This document shows positions 59,636 to 64,000 of a stretch of DNA of 64,000 bases, in pieces. A program made the position numbers and the translations under genes. Within the stretch, counting starts at the first letter, position 1; every line of letters begins with the position of its first letter. This DNA is from Riemerella anatipestifer_F (GTDB lineage: Bacteria; Bacteroidota; Bacteroidia; Flavobacteriales; Weeksellaceae), in NCBI RefSeq assembly GCF_037861325.1, contig NZ_JAFELW010000002.1; one strand, 5' to 3'. A model generated the notes under the pieces. It saw only the letters and a program-made list of their open reading frames with translations. It was not told the origin of the DNA and did not search any database.

Positions 59636-59666
59636 ACCCTTAACTAACTAATAAATATTTATAACA

Positions 59667-60293
59667 ATGTTTGCAATCGTAGAGATAGCAGGGCTTCAAT
59701 ACAAAGTTGAGCAAGACCAAAAATTGTTTGTAAACCGTCTTTCTGGTGAGAAAGGAGACAAAGTAACTTTTGATAAAGTACTTCTTACCGTAAACGGAGC
59801 AACAGTAGTAGGCGCCCCAGCTGTAAGTGGTATCGCTGTAGAAGCGGAAATTATTGAGCATTTGAAAGCTGATAAAGTTATCGTTTTCAAAAAGAAAAGA
59901 AGAAAAGGATATGCTAAGAAAAACGGGCATAGACAATCTCTTACTCAAATCAAAATTGTTTCTATAACAGGTTTTGATGGTGCTAAAAAATCTTCTGCAA
60001 AAACAGAAACCAAAGCTACTACAAAAAAATCTTCTAAAAAAGGAGATGACCTTACTCTAATTGAGGGTATTGGTCCTAAAGTAGCGGAGCTTTTCGCAGG
60101 AGCAGGTATTACTTCTTTTGCTGATTTAGCAAAGAAAACTAAAGAGGAGCTAGAAGCCATCTTAGATCCTAACGGTGCTGTATATGCAGCTATGGATCCT
60201 ACAACTTGGCCTCAACAAGCACAGCTAGCTGCTGATGGAAAGTTTGAAGAGTTAGAAACTCTTAAAGGACAACTAAAAGGCGGAAAAGCCTAA
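59667..60293 (+). CDS. rplU: 50S ribosomal protein L21 with C-terminal HhH-like extension
   Basis: A 208-residue protein. Residues 1-102 are ordinary L21 (MFAIVEIAGLQYKVEQDQKL, FKKKRRKGYAKKNGHRQSLT). A Lys/Thr/Ser-rich linker (about 105-128) joins a helix-hairpin-helix-like domain: LTLIEGIGPKVAELFAGAGI, then SFADLAKKTKEELEAIL. Bacterial L21 is normally about 103 residues, so the protein is twice the usual length. Similar extensions occur in Bacteroidota. The domain may touch rRNA or DNA. Operon with rpmA. Confidence 0.95.
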   Translation: MFAIVEIAGLQYKVEQDQKLFVNRLSGEKGDKVTFDKVLLTVNGATVVGAPAVSGIAVEAEIIEHLKADKVIVFKKKRRKGYAKKNGHRQSLTQIKIVSITGFDGAKKSSAKTETKATTKKSSKKGDDLTLIEGIGPKVAELFAGAGITSFADLAKKTKEELEAILDPNGAVYAAMDPTTWPQQAQLAADGKFEELETLKGQLKGGKA

Positions 60294-60326
60294 GTATTTT
60301 TTCAACCTAAAAAACTTTAAAACAAA

Positions 60327-60584
60327 ATGGCACACAAGAAAGGAGTTGGTAGTTCCAAAAACGGTAGAGAATCTCACTCTAAAAGATTAGGTGTGAAGAT
60401 TTTCGGAGGGCAAGAAGCTATCGCTGGAAATATTATTGTAAGACAAAGAGGTACACAACACCACCCTGGAGAAAATGTAGGGATTGGTAAAGACCACACT
60501 TTATTTGCATTAGTAGATGGTACAGTGGTATTTAAGAAAAAAGCTAATAACAGATCTTTTGTATCTGTAGAGCCTAACGCTTAA
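60327..60584 (+). CDS. rpmA: 50S ribosomal protein L27
   Basis: An 85-residue protein starting MAHKKGVGSSKNGRESHSKR and containing GQEAIAGNIIVRQRGTQHHPG. The N-terminal tail reaches the peptidyl-transferase centre. No N-terminal prepeptide of the Firmicutes type is present. Follows rplU by 33 bp and is closed by a terminator. Confidence 0.97.
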   Translation: MAHKKGVGSSKNGRESHSKRLGVKIFGGQEAIAGNIIVRQRGTQHHPGENVGIGKDHTLFALVDGTVVFKKKANNRSFVSVEPNA

Positions 60585-60622
60585 TAAGAAAAATAACTTT
60601 TTTATAAAGTTTTAATTTGTTA

Positions 60623-60659
60623 AAAATCCGCTTCAAAATTTTTGAAGCGGATTTTTTAT
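60623..60659. terminator. Terminator after rpmA, bidirectional
   Basis: AAAATCCGCTTC (60623-60634) pairs with GAAGCGGATTTT (60644-60655), with T-runs on both sides. It serves rpmA and the converging 60718-61266 gene. Confidence 0.88.
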
Positions 60660-60717
60660 TTTGTTTTTGTAATTATGAGAGTATTAAAATAAAAATCACC
60701 TTGAAACTAGCTAATAT

Positions 60718-61266
60718 CTACTCTTTTTCTAGCTCAATCATATTATAAATACCTCCAGCACTATCAATTGGAGTATTACATATATATTTATCCGCTAATT
60801 TAACATCAATCATCGGTCTTTCAAATTTCATCGCATCTTTCCCTTTTATATCAACAGCAATGTATATTTTATCGCCTTTAGGGTAAAAATGAAACTTATA
60901 GTCGTGTTGGTGTCTTCTATTAAGTTTAAACTGTCGGAAAGAGAAATAATATTTGTTATCATAGGTAATTAAAAAATCATTCTCTCCATATTCATTTATC
61001 ATTTTATCCTTAATCTTACCGTCATATAAAACAGTGTATTTCTCTCTCCTACTAAAAAGTTCAGCATCTGTTGTACGATTAATTGAATTAACACCATTAC
61101 CAAATTCAATTTTCACCTTATCCTTTGTTAATGGACTGTCAGTAGTTACTTCTATTGAATTACTATTCCACAAAAGCAAAAAGTCTTTATTTAACTTACA
61201 AACAATAAATCCTCCCACAACTAGAAATAACAATCCCAACGCAATTACTCTGCTCCGATTTTTCAC
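60718..61266 (-). CDS. Hypothetical membrane-anchored protein
   Basis: A 182-residue protein with one N-terminal transmembrane helix (about 7-24) and an extracytoplasmic domain. VKIEFGNGVNSINRTTDAEL, YENDFLITYDNKYYFSFRQF-like strands and HQHDYKFHFYPKGDKIYIAV suggest a beta-rich fold. I recognise no family. 28 bp downstream of the thioredoxin-like gene, possibly co-transcribed. Confidence 0.6.
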   Translation of the reverse strand: MKNRSRVIALGLLFLVVGGFIVCKLNKDFLLLWNSNSIEVTTDSPLTKDKVKIEFGNGVNSINRTTDAELFSRREKYTVLYDGKIKDKMINEYGENDFLITYDNKYYFSFRQFKLNRRHQHDYKFHFYPKGDKIYIAVDIKGKDAMKFERPMIDVKLADKYICNTPIDSAGGIYNMIELEKE

Positions 61267-61294
61267 TTTTACAGATACTTTCTAGACTAATATT

Positions 61295-61852
61295 TTATTT
61301 CCATTTAATATTACAACCTAAACTAGGCTTTTGTAGTTCTTCTTGTGGTTGTTCTGCTAAAAGGTTTTCAAAAGCAATAATTAAATCCTCTCCCGTTACT
61401 TCGTGCTGATTTCCTGGGCGAGAGTCGTCCATCTGACCTCTATATACTAAGTCTAATTTTTCATCAAAGAAATAAAAATCCGGAGTACACGCAGCATCGT
61501 AGGCTTTAGCAATAGCTTGGCTCTCGTCAAATAAATAAGGGAAATTAACGCCGTGCTCTTCAGCAAAATCAACCATTAACTCTGGTGAATCCGCAGGATA
61601 GTTCTCTATATCATTAGAATTAATTGCGATAAACTCGATTCCTTTAGCCTTATAATCTTCATAAAGTTCTGCCAATTTATCTATCACATGAATTACAAAC
61701 GGACAATGGTTACACATAAAAATAACCAATGTTCCTTTCTCTCCTTTTAAGTTTTCTAAAGATTGTAACTCGTTATTTTTAACAGGATTAGGAAGCTCAA
61801 AAAAAGGAGCTTTAGTTTCTAACTCCAACATATTAGACGGTGTTCTAGCCAT
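61295..61852 (-). CDS. Thioredoxin-fold AhpC/TSA-type protein
   Basis: A 185-residue cytosolic redoxin. VIFMCNHCPFVIHVIDKL carries the active-site-like CNHC motif, and AYDAACTPDFYFFDEKLDLVYRGQMDDSRPG is the cis-Pro region. This variant is common in Bacteroidota as a thioredoxin family protein. The substrate is unknown; peroxide or disulfide reduction is likely. It starts 2 bp after the miaA stop and is co-transcribed with it. Confidence 0.86.
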   Translation of the reverse strand: MARTPSNMLELETKAPFFELPNPVKNNELQSLENLKGEKGTLVIFMCNHCPFVIHVIDKLAELYEDYKAKGIEFIAINSNDIENYPADSPELMVDFAEEHGVNFPYLFDESQAIAKAYDAACTPDFYFFDEKLDLVYRGQMDDSRPGNQHEVTGEDLIIAFENLLAEQPQEELQKPSLGCNIKWK

Positions 61853-61853
61853 T

Positions 61854-62762
61854 TTATTTTAAATTTAAGTTATTAAGCAAAGATACTAATTCCTCCTTAG
61901 AATATTGGTGAGAAAGTTCTATCAGATGAGGAAGTTTTCGGTTCCAAGTCATTTGGCGTTTTGCGTAGCGTCTGGAGTTTTTCTTAATCTCAGAAACGGC
62001 AAAATCTAACTCCCAATCGCCATTCAAGTAATTAAACAGCTCTGTATAACCCACTGTATTCAAAGCTACTCTAGCTTGATATTTAAGTAATCCTTTAACC
62101 TCATCCAGCAAGCCTTTCTCCATCATTCTATCCACCCTTTGATTGATTCTTTCATAGATAATTTCTCTAGGTGCTGTGAGTACAATCCTAATAGTATTAA
62201 AGTTTCTTTGAGGTTTGGTTTCTGCTATAATTTCAGAATAAGGTTTTCCTGTTTGTTTAATAATATCTAAAGCTCTTATCAAGCGTCTAGGATTATCTTT
62301 ATCCACCTGCTGATAATAGACCTCATCTTGTACTTCTAACTGTTTCTGTAAGGCTTCTATCCCTTCCTTATTAAGGATTTGTTCAAGTTCTTTAATACAA
62401 TCTTCGTTAGCTTCTGGCAAATCATTAAGACCTTCCACTACCGCCTTCTCGTACATACCACTACCGCCTACCATTACCACGACTTTATATTTCTGAAACA
62501 GCTTATCTAATAAAGCCAAGGCTTCCTTTTCGTAACGACCGATGGAATAATCTTCTGTAATAGATAAATGCCCTATAAAATGGTGCGGTACAGTAGCCAA
62601 CTCCTCCTTAGAAGGAGCGGCTGTACCAATGGGCATTTCTTTAAAAAACTGTCGTGAGTCGCAGGATAAAATTTCAGTACCGAAAAACTGTGCTATTTTT
62701 ATTGCCAATTCGGTCTTACCTATTCCCGTAGGACCTACAACAGATATAAGTGTTCTAGCCAA
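61854..62762 (-). CDS. miaA: tRNA dimethylallyltransferase
   Basis: A 302-residue enzyme that adds a dimethylallyl group to A37 of tRNAs reading UNN codons. The P-loop is VVGPTGIGKTELAI, then LSCDSRQFFKEMPIGTA, and GGSGMYEKAVVEGL. NPRRLIRALDIIKQTGKPYSE is the DMAPP-transferase signature. YAKRQMTWNRK closes the core. Lies 24 bp downstream of murA. Confidence 0.94.
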   Translation of the reverse strand: MARTLISVVGPTGIGKTELAIKIAQFFGTEILSCDSRQFFKEMPIGTAAPSKEELATVPHHFIGHLSITEDYSIGRYEKEALALLDKLFQKYKVVVMVGGSGMYEKAVVEGLNDLPEANEDCIKELEQILNKEGIEALQKQLEVQDEVYYQQVDKDNPRRLIRALDIIKQTGKPYSEIIAETKPQRNFNTIRIVLTAPREIIYERINQRVDRMMEKGLLDEVKGLLKYQARVALNTVGYTELFNYLNGDWELDFAVSEIKKNSRRYAKRQMTWNRKLPHLIELSHQYSKEELVSLLNNLNLK

Positions 62763-62786
62763 GATGAAAACAGTATTTTCTGACTA

Positions 62787-64000
62787 TTATATACGCTCTA
62801 TATCTGCTCCTAAGGCCTTGAGTCTGCCATCTATATTCTCGTAGCCTCGGTCTATCTGCTCTATATTGTGAATGATAGATTTACCTTCAGCCGAAAGTGC
62901 AGCTACCAAAAGTGCATTTCCTGCACGAATATCAGGGGAAGTCATCACAGTACCTCTAAGTGGCGTTTCTTGGTTAAGACCAATAACTGTAGCTCGGTGT
63001 GGGTCGCAAAGGATAATCTGAGCTCCCATATCTATCAGTTTGTCCACAAAGAACAATCGAGATTCAAACATCTTTTGATGTATCAATACACTTCCTTTGG
63101 CTTGAGTTGCCACCACCAACATAATAGACAGCAAATCTGGCGTGAAACCTGGCCAAGGTGCATCAGAAATGGTTAAAATAGAGCCGTCTATAAACTTCTG
63201 TATTTTATAGTGCTCTTGTGCTGGGATATAAATATCTTCACCGCTTTTCTCTAGCTGAATACCCAACTTTCTAAAAGTATTTGGAATAATCCCCAACTGG
63301 TTCCAGTGAACATCTTTAATGGTGATTTCAGATTTCGTCATTGCTGCCAACCCTATCCAAGAGCCTATTTCTACCATATCCGGCAACATAGTGTGTTCTG
63401 TACCGTGTAAATATGAAACTCCTTCTATGGTTAATAAATTTGAGCCAATACCCGAAATTTGAGCTCCCATTCGGTTGAGCATTTTACAAAGCTGTTGTAA
63501 ATAAGGCTCACAAGCAGCATTGTAAATTCTAGTTTTACCTTTCGCTAGTACAGCCGCCATAATAATATTAGCCGTACCCGTTACTGATGCTTCTTCTAAA
63601 AGGATAAATTTACCTTGTAAGGAATTTGCTTTTAAACTATAAAAACTCTCTACATCATTAAAGTGAAACTCCGCACCAAGCTCAACAAATCCTTGAAAAT
63701 GAGTATCTAACCTTCTTCTTCCTATCTTGTCTCCTCCTGGCGTTGGCATATAACCTTCGCCAAACCTAGCCAACATAGGACCTAAAAGCATAATAGAGCC
63801 TCTAAGTTTAGCTCCTTCTTTTTTAAATTCTTCAGATTTAAGATAATCTAAATTAAGACTATCTGCCTTGAAGGTATAGTCCCCTTTTCCGTTTTTAGTT
63901 ACCTTAACGCCTAAGTCTCCCAGTATACCAATTAGCTTATTAACATCTTGTATATCAGGTATATTTTTTATTCTTACTTCTTGATCTGTTAGTAAAACGG
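62787..64000 (-). CDS. murA: UDP-N-acetylglucosamine 1-carboxyvinyltransferase, 5'-partial
   Basis: At least 403 residues are encoded; the N terminus lies beyond the window edge and the frame is open to position 64000. Recognisable segments are LRGSIMLLGPMLARFGEG, PTPGGDKIGRRRLDTHFQG, EEASVTGTANIIMAAVLAKG, SDAPWPGFTPDLLSIML and RAGNALLVAALSAEG. MurA transfers enolpyruvate to UDP-GlcNAc. The active-site loop reads PGGDKIG, with Asp where E. coli has Cys115 (codon at 63729-63731). A Met at 63791 is internal, not the start. Confidence 0.95.
   Translation of the reverse strand, partial: VLLTDQEVRIKNIPDIQDVNKLIGILGDLGVKVTKNGKGDYTFKADSLNLDYLKSEEFKKEGAKLRGSIMLLGPMLARFGEGYMPTPGGDKIGRRRLDTHFQGFVELGAEFHFNDVESFYSLKANSLQGKFILLEEASVTGTANIIMAAVLAKGKTRIYNAACEPYLQQLCKMLNRMGAQISGIGSNLLTIEGVSYLHGTEHTMLPDMVEIGSWIGLAAMTKSEITIKDVHWNQLGIIPNTFRKLGIQLEKSGEDIYIPAQEHYKIQKFIDGSILTISDAPWPGFTPDLLSIMLVVATQAKGSVLIHQKMFESRLFFVDKLIDMGAQIILCDPHRATVIGLNQETPLRGTVMTSPDIRAGNALLVAALSAEGKSIIHNIEQIDRGYENIDGRLKALGADIERI

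Noticed and set aside
62868..63176. 102-codon plus-strand frame antisense to murA.
   Set aside because: Shadow frame opposite a highly conserved enzyme, with no independent signal.
1..64000. tRNA genes, rRNA genes, CRISPR arrays, prophage or insertion sequence transposases.
   Set aside because: Looked for on both strands; no cloverleaf arms, repeat-spacer arrays, phage structural genes or transposase-like proteins were seen.

Overview
The window is chromosomal DNA of a low-GC member of the Bacteroidota, class Flavobacteriia. The best fit is Weeksellaceae (Riemerella/Chryseobacterium type), judged from gene content rather than from any database match. Supporting signs are a complete alternative complex III operon (actABCDEF), GldH next to a RicT-like PSP1 protein and PBP1A, a MurF-Alr fusion, GLPGLI-family proteins, ribosomal protein L21 with a C-terminal extension, and many promoters with the Bacteroidota -7 motif TAnnTTTG. 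Most of the window is core genome. I see no tRNA, rRNA, CRISPR array, prophage or intact insertion sequence.

Layout. 0-0.7 kb: rpmB, rpmG and a DUF4295 gene. 0.77-0.89 kb: a sigma-54-type promoter and intrinsic terminator with no gene between them. 0.9-7.1 kb: oligopeptidase B, an orphan secreted protein inside a possible small insertion, hemD, a DUF4271 membrane protein, an acyltransferase-3 protein and a secreted repeat protein. 7.2-11 kb: zinc metallopeptidase, ribH, a TPR protein, apt and a lipoprotein. 11.1-19.5 kb: actABCDEF. 19.7-25.4 kb: an accessory island, described below. 25.7-30.3 kb: PBP1A, gldH, ricT and aroQ. 30.4-39.5 kb: a haem-binding/DCC/GLPGLI operon, mscS, a C-terminal processing protease, surE, two glycosyltransferases, sufE and an oxidoreductase. 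39.5-46.2 kb: clpC, a small membrane protein with a GT4 enzyme, rpiB and rnr. 46.3-52.4 kb: a lipoprotein, fabG, rsmI, an acidic protein, tdk and murF-alr. 52.5-57 kb: an ABC/HlyD/TolC export operon with a degenerate ATPase. 57-64 kb: an MBL hydrolase, murB, a lipoprotein, rplU-rpmA, an orphan protein, a thioredoxin-like protein, miaA and a 5'-truncated murA.

The candidate new system is at 20.4-25.4 kb. A secreted 134-residue protein ends in six cysteines. It is followed by a hairpin and then by an ABC ATPase, a permease and a GLPGLI protein. Next come a GNAT/autoinducer-synthase-like acyltransferase, a divergent LuxR-type regulator and an E1/ThiF-like adenylating enzyme. Five copies of a 16-bp dyad (CTAmAC-AAAA-GTGTAG) lie only here in the window, as far as I could see by eye. 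One copy lies exactly 30.5 bp upstream of the -7 box of each of three promoters: the Cys-rich gene, the acyltransferase and the ThiF-like gene. That is the position of a lux-type activator box, about -43. Two further copies lie 37-38 bp further out, and one of these abuts the regulator's own start codon. The simplest reading is a self-regulated peptide or signal biosynthesis and export regulon. The product is unknown.
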